Below the pieces are notes generated by a model. The model searched no databases, was not told where the DNA came from, and worked only from the letters and a program-made list of their open reading frames with translations. From Pseudoalteromonas lipolytica (lineage in GTDB: Bacteria; Pseudomonadota; Gammaproteobacteria; Enterobacterales; Alteromonadaceae), in assembly GCF_900116435.1 (NCBI RefSeq), contig NZ_FPAZ01000013.1, positions 49,103 through 113,102 on the forward strand: a stretch of DNA of 64,000 nt, in the 5' to 3' direction. A program made the translations under genes and the position numbers. Below, piece after piece: positions 1 through 8,783 of the stretch (positions are counted from its first letter, which is position 1; each line of letters opens with the position of its first letter).

Positions 1-70
1 TAGCTCAGCTGGATAGAGTACCTGGCTACGAACCAGGCGGTCGGAGGTTCGAATCCTCCCGCGTCCGCCA
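1..70 (+). tRNA. tRNA-Arg (ACG), 5' end cut by window
   Basis: The D arm, an anticodon stem CCTGG/CCAGG around the loop CTACGAA (anticodon ACG at 28-30), the T arm GGAGG-TTCGAAT-CCTCC and an encoded CCA end at 68-70 are all visible. Only the seven bases of the 5' acceptor strand are missing, because the window begins at tRNA position 8. The ACG anticodon is the form read as inosine-CG, decoding CGU, CGC and CGA. Confidence 0.95.
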
Positions 71-91
71 CTTTCACTCTGAAAGTGACAT

Positions 92-115
92 AAACCGACG
101 AAAGTCGGTTTTTTT
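92..115 (+). terminator. Rho-independent terminator after tRNA-Arg
   Basis: The inverted repeat AACCGAC-GAAA-GTCGGTT is followed directly by a T run, about 20 bases past the tRNA CCA end. This is the classic shape of an intrinsic terminator. Confidence 0.85.
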
Positions 116-143
116 GTGCCCGAAATCCGCAGCTGCGGTATCA

Positions 144-214
144 TACCATTGTGCAAAAATACTTAATCATTTTGAGTGATTAAACCAGTCGCTACCTGCG
201 TTAAAAATTTCTGA
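144..214 (+). repeat. MITE-like repeat, left half only (copy 1)
   Basis: About 70 bases starting TACCATTGTGC match the left part of the complete element at 12241-12447 almost base for base, including the internal stretch from CTTAATCATTTTGAGTGAT to the TTAAAAATTTCTGA segment. After about 214 the similarity stops abruptly and unrelated, coding-looking sequence begins. It is therefore a truncated copy whose right half has been replaced or deleted. Confidence 0.7.
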
Positions 215-377
215 ACTAATAGGAATTGCTGGCAGTAAGTTAAGTGATAAGAACAAGCGTCAGCAAATAACTCGCATTACTGACGACTTTTTCCTCGACC
301 GCATCAAAGATAACAGTGTATCGCTTTACCGTGACCTAATCACTAACTTGCAAAAGTACACAGAGCAGGTTCTCTAA
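215..377 (+). pseudogene. 3' remnant of an unidentified gene
   Basis: A frame runs open from within the MITE fragment to TAA at 375-377 and reads as ordinary protein: charged and amphipathic, ending KYTEQVL. There is no start codon or ribosome site of its own, because the 5' part is replaced by repeat sequence. The family is not recognised; the composition would suit the C-terminal helices of a small regulator, but that is a guess. Its stop overlaps the stop of the TonB receptor on the opposite strand. The alternative is chance open frame. Confidence 0.4.
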
Positions 378-2389
378 AAGAGTAAACTGACGTTGAATCT
401 AAGCGTACGTGGCTCTATGGGGTGGTAGTGATTATCTTCTACTCCCTCTGCGGGCTCAGTCGGTAAGCGTGATGCATAATAGTAATCGATATCATGATCA
501 CTGCTATCGAATAGATTAAGTAGCTCTAAGCCGACTTTCCAGTGAGTATGTTGGTAACTAACTAAACCGTTAACGACGGTCAAAGGCTCTGAACGTTGAC
601 TGCCATCATCATTGAGCATGCGTTTACCTATATGGCGAAGACGCAACGATGTTTGCCATTGCTCTGTTATGTGCCAGTTTACCCCAGCACTGGCAACTAC
701 TGGCACAGCCCCTTCAATGCGGTCGTTCTGGCTATCTATGTCTAGGCGTGAATGTGTAAACGATGCTTCAGCATCAAGGCTAAGTGTCTCGGCTAGCCAA
801 TAGTAAGCGCTTAGTTCTAATCCGTAACGTGTTGATGCATCACTGGCTTCAGTATTGCCTGCATCACCAACAAAGAGGAGTTCTGAGTCAAGTGAAAGCC
901 ACCACAGTGCCGCTGAAAAGTTAAAGTGCTTTTCATCAAAGTAGCGCATGCCCAACTCAGCACCATTACTTTTAACCAGCAAATCAACGGTATCCGTGGC
1001 TGCAAGGGTTACAGGGTCTTGTTGAATTGTTGCGCCGCGTGCATCGTTAGAATGAAACGATTGCCCCCAGTTGGCATAACCCGCTACGTTCTCGTTGAAT
1101 AAATAAGTTAGGCTTGCTTTGAAACCGAGTAAATCGTCATTTGCATCGCCTGAATTTAAGTGATTATCGCTGTTAACGCTCGCATCAATATAGTCATAGC
1201 GTACGCCTACAGTGGCCTCTAATTGAGGGCTCATAGTAAGTTGGGTTTGCCAATAAGCAGCGTAACTTGTTTCGTCAACACGGTCTTCACGTACGGTTGA
1301 TAAGTAATTTCTCGACTGTGTGTTATACAGTCCTACGTTATCAATGTTATCGTTACGAAGTTCAACACCTACATCATGATTCAGTAAAATAGAGCCTAAA
1401 ACATCCGAAAATTGATAACTGATTGCCCCGCCAGACACCGTACGATTATCACGTTGATTAAATTGGTCGCCATTAACAGGATCATTAAGAAAATACGAGA
1501 AATTAGAATACAAGTTCAGTTTGTAATCAATTACATAGGCATTAGCTGTGAGGTGTTCGTTTTGCCAATTAGCCGATAAGCTATAGCGACTAGAGCTGCC
1601 ACCTAATGTGGTGTCCAAAGAGCCCAGCGATGAAATGATACCTTGATCAACGGCGCGTTGCGGAATTTGGTCAGCCGAATTCCACGTATTATCATATGCC
1701 ATAGCACTGATGGATAGGTTACCGTGCTTAGACTCATTAACGAAACGAAGGAGGGCGTTCTTTTTATTTACACTTTCTTTAATGTCTTGCCATGGCCCGT
1801 CGTAACCTTGCCATTCTGTGGCGCCAATAAGTTTACTATTACCAAGTGGAATGCTGCCTAAAGCAACCGCGCGTAAATAGTTATCCTCACCAATAGTGAA
1901 ATCTAACTGTTGATGCTTTGGGTTATCTGTCAGGTGAAAGTAGGCGCTGCCCGCAGTTGAAAAGTCACCTTGCTTTGCATCGTAACTGCCTTTTTGATAA
2001 CTGACTGTGGCAATCGTTTCGGGAATAATAAAGTTCAAGTCTGTATAGCCTTGACCATGTCCATGGCTGCGCATATTGATTGGCATACCATCAATATTGG
2101 TTGAAAAGTCTGTACCATGGTCAAGGTTAAAACCACGAATAAAGTATTGATTTGCTTTACCTGAACCACTGTGTTGAGTAACGGCCATACCAGGGATTAA
2201 CTCAAGTAGCTCTGTGCTTCTGAGCATGGGTCTATTTTCAATCTCACCTTGGCCAATAATGCCACTTGAGGCGCTGATTGATTCACCGATTAAGCCAGTG
2301 CGGTGGCCATATACGGTAATTTTTTCAATATTAGCAAATGCGCCACCAGAACAGCTTAGACAGCCCGCAATAAAGCATAACTTTTTCAT
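374..2389 (-). CDS. TonB-dependent outer-membrane receptor
   Basis: Outer-membrane gated channel that would take up a large or scarce ligand using TonB energy. The chosen start gives MKKLCFIAGCL, a signal peptide ending near GGAFA, with AAGGGA eight bases upstream; a longer frame to 2494 would bury that signal peptide. A plug domain follows (about residues 20-150, with FIRGFNLDHGTDF and MRSHGHGQGYTDLNF), then a 22-strand-type barrel to a C-terminal LLF. About 671 residues is normal for the family. The ligand cannot be read from sequence. It is divergent from the peptidoglycan-processing operon at 2558, separated by a candidate MurR operator, so a muropeptide ligand is inferred. The His-rich GHGQG loop could instead hint at a metal ligand. 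Confidence 0.85.
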   Translation of the reverse strand: MKKLCFIAGCLSCSGGAFANIEKITVYGHRTGLIGESISASSGIIGQGEIENRPMLRSTELLELIPGMAVTQHSGSGKANQYFIRGFNLDHGTDFSTNIDGMPINMRSHGHGQGYTDLNFIIPETIATVSYQKGSYDAKQGDFSTAGSAYFHLTDNPKHQQLDFTIGEDNYLRAVALGSIPLGNSKLIGATEWQGYDGPWQDIKESVNKKNALLRFVNESKHGNLSISAMAYDNTWNSADQIPQRAVDQGIISSLGSLDTTLGGSSSRYSLSANWQNEHLTANAYVIDYKLNLYSNFSYFLNDPVNGDQFNQRDNRTVSGGAISYQFSDVLGSILLNHDVGVELRNDNIDNVGLYNTQSRNYLSTVREDRVDETSYAAYWQTQLTMSPQLEATVGVRYDYIDASVNSDNHLNSGDANDDLLGFKASLTYLFNENVAGYANWGQSFHSNDARGATIQQDPVTLAATDTVDLLVKSNGAELGMRYFDEKHFNFSAALWWLSLDSELLFVGDAGNTEASDASTRYGLELSAYYWLAETLSLDAEASFTHSRLDIDSQNDRIEGAVPVVASAGVNWHITEQWQTSLRLRHIGKRMLNDDGSQRSEPLTVVNGLVSYQHTHWKVGLELLNLFDSSDHDIDYYYASRLPTEPAEGVEDNHYHPIEPRTLRFNVSLLF

Positions 2390-2511
2390 TTTATAAATCC
2401 CTTTTCTATTTGGTATTAAAAGTATATACGCGTAAGTCATTTTTTTGGATGCAGAATAGATGAATCGTAATAAAGCTGAGTTAATTTGCTTCATGGGAAA
2501 TTTGTGTTAAA

Positions 2512-2528
2512 TTTAATAAAATATTCCA
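2512..2528. promoter_or_regulatory. Candidate MurR-type operator (TTTAATA-AAA-TATTCCA)
   Basis: A 7-3-7 imperfect inverted repeat whose right half, TATTCCA, is identical to that of the perfect copy at 7168-7184. It sits between the divergent TonB receptor and the lipoprotein operon, 30 bases before the latter's start codon. Assignment to the RpiR/MurR regulator at 15998-16843 is inference from shared pattern and gene content. Confidence 0.45.
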
Positions 2529-2557
2529 AAAATAAAAATAAGTGGGAATTTTATTTT

Positions 2558-3868
2558 ATGCACACCATGCGTTTACGCTCTCTCAATTTTACGCTGTGTA
2601 GTAGCCTTTTTCTGTTAGTTGGCTGTCACGCGAATAACCCCGTGGACACAATGACTGACGAGCAGTTTTTTGCCGAAGTGATGATGGCACCTGCAATCAT
2701 GCCACGTGATTTAAATAATACCGGTTGTTTAAGTCTCGCTAATAATGGGACTGGAAAAGGCTATAAAAGTGCTGACCAAGTGGCTTATCAGCAACCTGAT
2801 TGGCAGTCTCGAATTGCCGCGGATTGGCAATATTTTTCTCCGTCTCAACAGCAAGGAAAATTGCTTGTTATTGATTATCAGGTAAAAGGCGGGGCACTTG
2901 CTTACCGTTACTTAAGTGATGGCACACACAATGAGCTTTATGAGCCATGGAGCTCATCAAAGATTCAAGCCTTCACAGGTGCTGTCGCTACCGTGAGAAA
3001 AGAGCAGCCTAAATTAGGTGCGCACGCACTGGCTTGTGATACTCCCTTGGCTGATTTAATTAGTAGCGTAAATAGCTATGAGCCATTTGGAAAAGCGGAT
3101 GGCAATTCAAATGCAATCGCGAGTTATTTTATTAATGTTGCTGGGCGCAATACATTACAAAGCTTCTTTTATAATGACTGGTTAAAGCTCGAAACCCCTG
3201 GTTTATTATTTAATGGTGCCTATGGCGGTGAGCAGTTTATGCCATCTGATGAATATTGGCATGACCCTGCACACCCAGAACATGATGCAAAGATCAGCCA
3301 TTACAAAGCAAATCGTGATGATCCTGGTTATTTAAGTTACCGTTGTGATAACTGCGGTTTAACGGGTAATAAGGCAATGACTACCTTGGCACAAGCTGAA
3401 TGGTTAAAACGCCTTGTTAGTCACGACCGTGAACCCAGTACCCGTATGCCGTATTTGCAAAGTAGCGATGTAGATGTACTCCTTAATGGCACAGGTCATA
3501 GCGAACAACAGGCTGGCGGAGGTGGTATGATGATTGGCATCAGTCATCTTGTGACTAATGCACTTGCAAAAGCGATTGCACCCAATGATACACGCTCGGC
3601 AAAAGAAGTACTTGATACCGCGACAAATGGGCAGTGGCGAGTGTGGCAAAAAATCGGCTGGGGCCCAAGTGAAACTCGCTCTGCGACCGAAACGGTTATG
3701 CTCGCTCATGTTTGCTTGGGGCAAATTAATGGCGGTCGCGAGTTTACCTTGAGTATTCAGCAAGCAACCCCTGGTGCAGAGGAAGCCCACTTGCCAAAAG
3801 TCGGCAAGCTAATGCAGCAAAATTTGCAGGCAGCTTTTACAAAACTATTAGATTCACGCGCTCAATAA
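2558..3868 (+). CDS. SxxK serine-hydrolase-like lipoprotein
   Basis: Predicted periplasmic lipoprotein of about 436 residues; the lipobox reads LLVGC. The start at 2558 was chosen over 2486 because it places the signal peptide at the N-terminus and has GTGGGAA upstream. The protein has the marks of the penicillin-binding/beta-lactamase fold: SSSK (S132-K135) and a KTG-like KIGWG (K365-G367) at a suitable distance. It also has CDNCG in the middle, which is not typical. Together these suggest an acyl-serine enzyme acting on peptidoglycan peptides, but the fold is inferred from two short motifs. It is first in a tight same-strand run with an NlpC/P60 enzyme, an epimerase and a YkuD protein. No specific family is recognised. 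Confidence 0.6.
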   Translation: MHTMRLRSLNFTLCSSLFLLVGCHANNPVDTMTDEQFFAEVMMAPAIMPRDLNNTGCLSLANNGTGKGYKSADQVAYQQPDWQSRIAADWQYFSPSQQQGKLLVIDYQVKGGALAYRYLSDGTHNELYEPWSSSKIQAFTGAVATVRKEQPKLGAHALACDTPLADLISSVNSYEPFGKADGNSNAIASYFINVAGRNTLQSFFYNDWLKLETPGLLFNGAYGGEQFMPSDEYWHDPAHPEHDAKISHYKANRDDPGYLSYRCDNCGLTGNKAMTTLAQAEWLKRLVSHDREPSTRMPYLQSSDVDVLLNGTGHSEQQAGGGGMMIGISHLVTNALAKAIAPNDTRSAKEVLDTATNGQWRVWQKIGWGPSETRSATETVMLAHVCLGQINGGREFTLSIQQATPGAEEAHLPKVGKLMQQNLQAAFTKLLDSRAQ

Positions 3869-3884
3869 GTATTAAGGAACACAC

Positions 3885-5261
3885 ATGCGTCGTTCAATTA
3901 TCGCTTTATCAATTAGCCTAGGTGTTGCCTTTAGCTCACCTATGCATGCCGAAGGGTGGCAGTCAGATGTGATAGCCGTCACTCAGTCACAGTTGTCACC
4001 TAGTTATTGGTTGCAGCAAGGCGCATCAGCAAAAATGCTCATGACAAATGCGCAAATTCAGGCGTTTAACGATAAGTTAATCAAAGAAAATAAGTACATT
4101 GTTGATCCACTGTCATTTCAAAAATCGCTGTCTAAAGCCGAACTCACTAGCTTAATTAATCAAGCCAGCTCAGTGCCAAAAAGCCCGCGCTTTTTTACTG
4201 ACGGACGTCAATTAACAGCGAAAGATTTTGCTAAATATCAGGCAAATTTAAATATTAATAAGGTCGCGAGTACTAACTTAGTTCGCTTTGGTGTGGTGGT
4301 GAAGCGTACGTCATTACGGACCTTTCCAACGTGGGATCGGGTGCTCAACAGTGGCTTAGATCACGACCTAGATCGCTTTCAAGAAAGTGGCATGTTTCCG
4401 GGAGAGAGTGTCGCTGTCTTGCATCAAAGCGCGGATAAAAAGTGGCTTTTAGTGCGTGCTTATAACTATTTAGCGTGGACACCCGCTGAGGATATTGCTT
4501 TTGCCGATGCTGATAAAATTAAAGCGTACCGAGACCAAGAAAACTTTTTAGTCATCACTGGCGCTAAAGTGCACACTGCTTATGTGCCTAATGATGATGC
4601 ACGCTCAGAAGTTCAGCTTGATATGGGGGTGCGTTTACCCCTTGTTGATAACGAGCAAGTTCCTTACTTACTGAATGGGCAAAATACTTATGCCAGCCAT
4701 ATTGTGCAATTACCAACGCGCGATGAAAATGGCCAATTAGCCATAAAGCCAGCAATGATCAGTAAAACCGCAGATGTAAATATCGGTTACCTCGCCTACA
4801 CCGAACAAAACCTGATTAAGCAAGGCTTTAAGTTTTTAGGTGAGCGGTATGGATGGGGGCACGATTACAATGGCCGAGATTGCACTGGTTTTGTGGGAGA
4901 AATTTATAAAAGTTTTGGTTTACTCATGCCACGTAACTCCGGTCAGCAAGGGAGCAGTGAATACGGTAAAAATAGCCGCTTTGATAAAAATGCCAATGAA
5001 GCGTCTAAATTATCTGTGGTTAAGAATATGGCAATTGGTGATTTAATTTATATTCCAGGTCATGTGATGATGTATTTAGGTGAACACCAAGGTGAGCCGT
5101 ACGTAATTCACGACGTGAAAGGGCTTGGCTACAACAAAGGCGATGGTAGTTTTTACAGCAGTGCTCTAAATGGGGTATCGGTTACTCCATTATTGCCGTT
5201 AAGGCTCTCGCAAGAAACCAGCTATTTAGACCGTGTGTACAACATTAAACGTATTCGCTAG
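3885..5261 (+). CDS. SH3-domain NlpC/P60 peptidoglycan endopeptidase
   Basis: Exported cysteine peptidase expected to cut between D-Glu and the diamino acid of muropeptides, releasing L-Ala-D-Glu. A signal peptide (MRRSIIALSISLGVAFS...MHA) is followed by SH3b-like wall-binding segments (about 140-290) and a C-terminal NlpC/P60 domain. The catalytic pair is visible as C333 in RDCTGF and H393 in PGHVMMYLG. The arrangement resembles the YkfC type of B. subtilis. AAGGA precedes ATG, and the gene starts 16 bases after the preceding stop. The next gene, an L-Ala-D/L-Glu epimerase, would consume its product, as in the ykf operon. Confidence 0.85.
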   Translation: MRRSIIALSISLGVAFSSPMHAEGWQSDVIAVTQSQLSPSYWLQQGASAKMLMTNAQIQAFNDKLIKENKYIVDPLSFQKSLSKAELTSLINQASSVPKSPRFFTDGRQLTAKDFAKYQANLNINKVASTNLVRFGVVVKRTSLRTFPTWDRVLNSGLDHDLDRFQESGMFPGESVAVLHQSADKKWLLVRAYNYLAWTPAEDIAFADADKIKAYRDQENFLVITGAKVHTAYVPNDDARSEVQLDMGVRLPLVDNEQVPYLLNGQNTYASHIVQLPTRDENGQLAIKPAMISKTADVNIGYLAYTEQNLIKQGFKFLGERYGWGHDYNGRDCTGFVGEIYKSFGLLMPRNSGQQGSSEYGKNSRFDKNANEASKLSVVKNMAIGDLIYIPGHVMMYLGEHQGEPYVIHDVKGLGYNKGDGSFYSSALNGVSVTPLLPLRLSQETSYLDRVYNIKRIR

Positions 5262-5269
5262 AGGCCTGT

Positions 5270-6382
5270 ATGAAAATTAAAGCAATTCGTTTTGCAAAGC
5301 TCAAAGTGCCATTAGTGACCCCATTCAAAACGGCGTTGAGAGAAGTTAGTTTTATAGAAGATTTAGTGGTGATCATCGAGACTCACTGCGGCCAGATTGG
5401 TTATGGTTCAGCAGCATCAACCCCAGTTATTACAGGGGATACTCACCAAGGCATGATAAGCGTTATTAAGCAGTTTATTGCGCCGAAATTATTGGGCCTC
5501 GAAATAGAAAATATTAATCAGCTCACCCATATTATACAAACGACTGTAGTCGGTAATAGTAGCGCAAAAGCGGCGCTAGAAATTGCTGTTTATGATTTAT
5601 GGGGCAAGCTTTATAAAGCGCCATTGTATAAATTACTCGGTGGCGGTCAGTCAGAGCTCAAGACTGATATCACTATCAGTGTTGATAATATCGATAAGAT
5701 GCTCAGCGACTGCCAGCTCGCGGTTGATCAAGGTTTCGATGTATTAAAAGTTAAAATCGGCAATAACCTGAACCAAGACATTGAGCGTGTTAAAGCAATT
5801 TATGCGGGCTTTGCAAGCAAAGCACTCTTGCGTCTTGATGTTAATCAAGGCTGGAGTGCTAAGCAAACAGTGCAGGCCTTACAGCAACTAGAACACGCTG
5901 GGGTCGTGCTTGAGCTTGTAGAGCAGCCTGTTAAAAGTAACGACATCCAAGGACTAAAATACATTACTGATCGTGTTAATACACCGATTATGGCCGACGA
6001 GAGTGCTTTTTCTCCTCAGCAGGTTATTCAGCTTTTAGAGCTTGGCGCCGTTGATATTATTAATATTAAGCTGATGAAAACCGGTGGGTTGAGCCGTGCG
6101 ATTGAAATAGCCAATATCACTGCGCAGTATCAAGCGCAGTGTATGATTGGTTGTATGCTTGAGGGCAGTATTGCTGTGGCGGGTGCTGCACATTTAGCAT
6201 CCGCAAAAGCCCAACAAATTAGTAAAATTGATTTAGATGGTCCAGCCCTTGGCCAGTATGATCCGGTGCAAGGTGGGGTTGAATTTAATGGCCCACAGAT
6301 CACGCTTTCGGATGCCCCAGGTCTTGGTATTGAATCAATCAACGGTCTTGAACTGATAACAAATGGAGTGTGGCCAGAATGA
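5270..6382 (+). CDS. L-Ala-D/L-Glu epimerase (enolase superfamily)
   Basis: Cytoplasmic enzyme converting L-Ala-D-Glu from murein to L-Ala-L-Glu so that peptidases can use it. At 370 residues it has normal length. The N-terminal capping domain (about 1-120) precedes a TIM barrel holding the catalytic lysine segment KVKIG, the metal ligands LDVNQ, VEQP and MADES, and the second lysine in IKLMKTGG. GAGG stands six bases before ATG. It follows the NlpC/P60 gene by eight bases and overlaps the YkuD lipoprotein by ATGA, so the three are probably translated as a unit. Other dipeptide epimerase specificities cannot be excluded, but the context favours the murein dipeptide. Confidence 0.88.
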   Translation: MKIKAIRFAKLKVPLVTPFKTALREVSFIEDLVVIIETHCGQIGYGSAASTPVITGDTHQGMISVIKQFIAPKLLGLEIENINQLTHIIQTTVVGNSSAKAALEIAVYDLWGKLYKAPLYKLLGGGQSELKTDITISVDNIDKMLSDCQLAVDQGFDVLKVKIGNNLNQDIERVKAIYAGFASKALLRLDVNQGWSAKQTVQALQQLEHAGVVLELVEQPVKSNDIQGLKYITDRVNTPIMADESAFSPQQVIQLLELGAVDIINIKLMKTGGLSRAIEIANITAQYQAQCMIGCMLEGSIAVAGAAHLASAKAQQISKIDLDGPALGQYDPVQGGVEFNGPQITLSDAPGLGIESINGLELITNGVWPE

Positions 6383-7128
6383 AAAAAATCTTTAGTTTTG
6401 TTGCAGCAATGAGTTTAACCGCCTGTGCAAGCTCGCAGCAGTACACGCCTGTGATTGATAATACACATCAACAATTAGTTGTGGTTGTAGCCAATGACAG
6501 TGACGCAATTGATGCGACGCTTTATCGCTTTGAAAAAAAAGGGCGACAATGGCAACAACAAGGTGATCAACACGCTGTTGTGCTTGGGCGTACTGGGCTT
6601 GCTTGGGGTGTTGGCTTACATCCAGCACAAGCTGGTTTGCAAAAACAAGAGGGGGATGGCAAAGCGCCAGCGGGTATCTTTGAACTAGGTACTGCATTTG
6701 GTTACTTAGACACATTACAAACGAATCTTAGCTATCAAGCTATGACTGCTAACGATTACTGCATTGATGTAAAAGGGTCTCCTTTTTACAACCAGCTCGT
6801 TGATAAGTCAGAAGTGGGAGACGCTGCGGTAAAAAACTCATCTGAATGGATGCGCCGTGATATTTACAGCCAAGACGACTTATATAAAAAGGGGATCGTG
6901 GTAAAGCACAATCCTTACAATGTCGATGGGGCGGGCAGTTGTATTTTTATGCATTTATGGCGTGCGCCCAGTAAACCAACGGCAGGATGTACAGCGATGA
7001 CCGAAACCGATATGGATACCTTATTAGCTTGGCTTGATGAGCGTAAAAAACCATTATTGGTGAGTTTAACTAAGCAGCAATATCAGCAAAAACAAAGTCA
7101 GTGGCAATTGCCGGTACTGGAAAATTAA
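6379..7128 (+). CDS. YkuD-type (L,D-transpeptidase family) lipoprotein
   Basis: Lipoprotein of about 249 residues; MKKIFSFVAAMSLTAC carries a lipobox. The ATG at 6379 (ATGA overlap with the epimerase) is preferred to a GTG at 6370 because it starts the signal peptide. A YkuD-like core is indicated by HLWRAPSKPTAGCTAM, where H precedes the nucleophile C204 in the family pattern H-x-n-S/T-x-G-C. The family includes L,D-transpeptidases and L,D-carboxypeptidases that cross-link or trim murein peptides; which this one does is not evident. The TAGC in place of the common SxGC(I/V)R motif and lack of a following Arg point to a divergent subfamily more likely to be hydrolytic. Confidence 0.75.
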   Translation: MKKIFSFVAAMSLTACASSQQYTPVIDNTHQQLVVVVANDSDAIDATLYRFEKKGRQWQQQGDQHAVVLGRTGLAWGVGLHPAQAGLQKQEGDGKAPAGIFELGTAFGYLDTLQTNLSYQAMTANDYCIDVKGSPFYNQLVDKSEVGDAAVKNSSEWMRRDIYSQDDLYKKGIVVKHNPYNVDGAGSCIFMHLWRAPSKPTAGCTAMTETDMDTLLAWLDERKKPLLVSLTKQQYQQKQSQWQLPVLEN

Positions 7129-7134
7129 AAATAA

Positions 7135-7152
7135 TAAAATAAAAGTATTTTA
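7135..7152. promoter_or_regulatory. Inverted repeat TAAAATA-AAAG-TATTTTA
   Basis: A near-perfect inverted repeat of 7-4-7 bases just after the YkuD stop. It resembles TAAAATA-AAA-TATTTTA at 17096-17112 and lies 16 bases before the perfect TGGAATA palindrome. It may be a second binding site for the same regulator or an AT-rich promoter element. Confidence 0.35.
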
Positions 7153-7165
7153 TTTTTGTCGTAAT

Positions 7166-7186
7166 GATGGAATAATATATTCCATC
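7166..7186. promoter_or_regulatory. Perfect palindrome, candidate MurR operator
   Basis: The core TGGAATA-ATA-TATTCCA (7168-7184) extends by GA and TC to a perfect 9-3-9 repeat. It lies 23 bases before the symporter start codon, in the only intergenic gap of the 7209-11798 operon. It is the best-conserved member of a set of sites scattered through this locus. Binding by the RpiR/MurR-family regulator encoded at 15998-16843 is inference. Confidence 0.65.
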
Positions 7187-7208
7187 AAGGTTTGAGTTAG
7201 GATAATAA

Positions 7209-8783
7209 ATGAGTGCAAATTACGCATTACTCGATTGGTTAGTATTCGCAAGTTATGGCGCAATTTTATTGCTCAGTGGCTGGTGGTTTAATCGCAAACG
7301 TGCCAACTCAAGCCAAGATTTTTTCTTGGGTGGAAATAGCATGCCGACCTGGATGGTGGCTATTTCTGTTTTGGCGACGTCGCAATCTGCGGCAACCTTT
7401 ATTGGTGGCCCTGATCAAGGTTATCAAGGTGATTTTTCTTATATCGCAACAAATATAGGGGCGTTTATTGCGGCATTTGTGGTGTCGGCATTTTTAATTC
7501 CTAAGTTTTACCAACAAAAAGTGTACACAGTGTATGAGCTGTTAGAAAAGCGTATAGGCCCAAAAGCTAAACGCCGTAGCGGTTTAATGTATTTATTTGG
7601 TCGTGTGTTTGCCAGTGGTGCGCGTCTTTATATGGCAGCCATCGCGGTGGCTATGATTTTATATGGCAATATACATGCCGACAGTGTGGTGATAGCGACC
7701 TTAGTACTGGCGCTGGCGGGGTTACTTTATACCTTTTTAGGCGGGATCCGCAGCGTTATCTATTCTGATGTTTTACAGAGTGTTGTTTATGTTAGTGCAG
7801 CGATCGCGGTTATTTGGTGTTTGCTGAATATTATTCCTGCCGATTTCTCGTCCATTATAGCCACCTTAAATGAACCCGCTCCTGGTGCTGACTCGAAACT
7901 TGCTTTGTTTAAGTTTGATTTAGACTTTACGCCATCAGGGGTATTCAATATGGCCTCTGTATTAACCGGGTTTGTATTGTTAAATATTGCAGCATTTGGC
8001 CTTGATCAAGACATGACACAGCGTTTATTAACCTGTAAGAGTCCAAAAGAAGGCAGTAAGGCATTACTGCTATCGGTGTTGATGGTAATACCGGTTATGG
8101 CTATTTTTATCTTCATTGGCATGCTGCTTTATATTGTTTATCAGCAACCAACACTTATGAATAATCAGGCTGGAGAGGCGGTTGTACAAGAGTTTAATGG
8201 CGAAAAAATTACCATTTTTATGTATTACGTATTAAATGAAGTACCAGCAGGAATTAAAGGCTTGGTTAGTGTGGGCATAATCGCTGCGGCGATATCAACA
8301 TTAAATTCGGGACTGAGCTCAATGTCATCAGTGATAGTGCAAGATTTATATCGCCCGTATCTAGAAAAGGCCAATAAACACGTGAGTGACCACCACTTTG
8401 TTAAAGCCGGTAGAGTGGGGATGGCAGTGGTTAGTTTAGCGTTGGCGTTGATGGCAATACTTTGCTATTTCTGGCAGCAATACAGTGATATGCCGTTATT
8501 AAAGTTTGCCTTAAGCGTTATGGTGTTTTCGTACAGCGGTTTATTGGGTGTTTATTTCACAACGTTATTTACAAAACGCGGCAGTGAAGGTTCTGTGCTC
8601 GCTGCATTAATTGTTGGTTTTGTTGTTACGCTATTAATGCAACCCTATATGATTGATTGGTTATTGCCTGAGTCGATGCGCTTTTATTTAGGTTTTACTT
8701 GGCAGTTATGTATTGGCACCTTGTTATCAACATTAGTGTGCTGTGTTGGCAAACCCAAAGCAAGTAATGAGGCATTTGCATAA
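7209..8783 (+). CDS. Sodium:solute symporter (SSS family), likely MurNAc transporter
   Basis: Inner-membrane sodium-coupled uptake protein of 524 residues with about 13-14 hydrophobic segments. The family region is clear: FLGGNSMPTWMVAISVLATS near residue 40, LLYTFLGGIRSVIYSDVLQ near 178 and AAISTLNSGLSSMSSVIVQD near 358. It abuts the kinase gene (TAA then ATG with no gap), followed by MurQ and NamZ, so the substrate is inferred to be N-acetylmuramic acid or a related amino sugar. In Tannerella forsythia a non-PTS transporter (MurT) similarly precedes a MurNAc kinase and MurQ. A sugar such as GlcNAc is the alternative substrate. Confidence 0.85.
   Translation: MSANYALLDWLVFASYGAILLLSGWWFNRKRANSSQDFFLGGNSMPTWMVAISVLATSQSAATFIGGPDQGYQGDFSYIATNIGAFIAAFVVSAFLIPKFYQQKVYTVYELLEKRIGPKAKRRSGLMYLFGRVFASGARLYMAAIAVAMILYGNIHADSVVIATLVLALAGLLYTFLGGIRSVIYSDVLQSVVYVSAAIAVIWCLLNIIPADFSSIIATLNEPAPGADSKLALFKFDLDFTPSGVFNMASVLTGFVLLNIAAFGLDQDMTQRLLTCKSPKEGSKALLLSVLMVIPVMAIFIFIGMLLYIVYQQPTLMNNQAGEAVVQEFNGEKITIFMYYVLNEVPAGIKGLVSVGIIAAAISTLNSGLSSMSSVIVQDLYRPYLEKANKHVSDHHFVKAGRVGMAVVSLALALMAILCYFWQQYSDMPLLKFALSVMVFSYSGLLGVYFTTLFTKRGSEGSVLAALIVGFVVTLLMQPYMIDWLLPESMRFYLGFTWQLCIGTLLSTLVCCVGKPKASNEAFA

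Noticed and set aside
3404..3790. 128-residue antisense frame inside the SxxK lipoprotein gene
   Set aside because: Shadow of the coding strand; no motif and no promoter or ribosome site.
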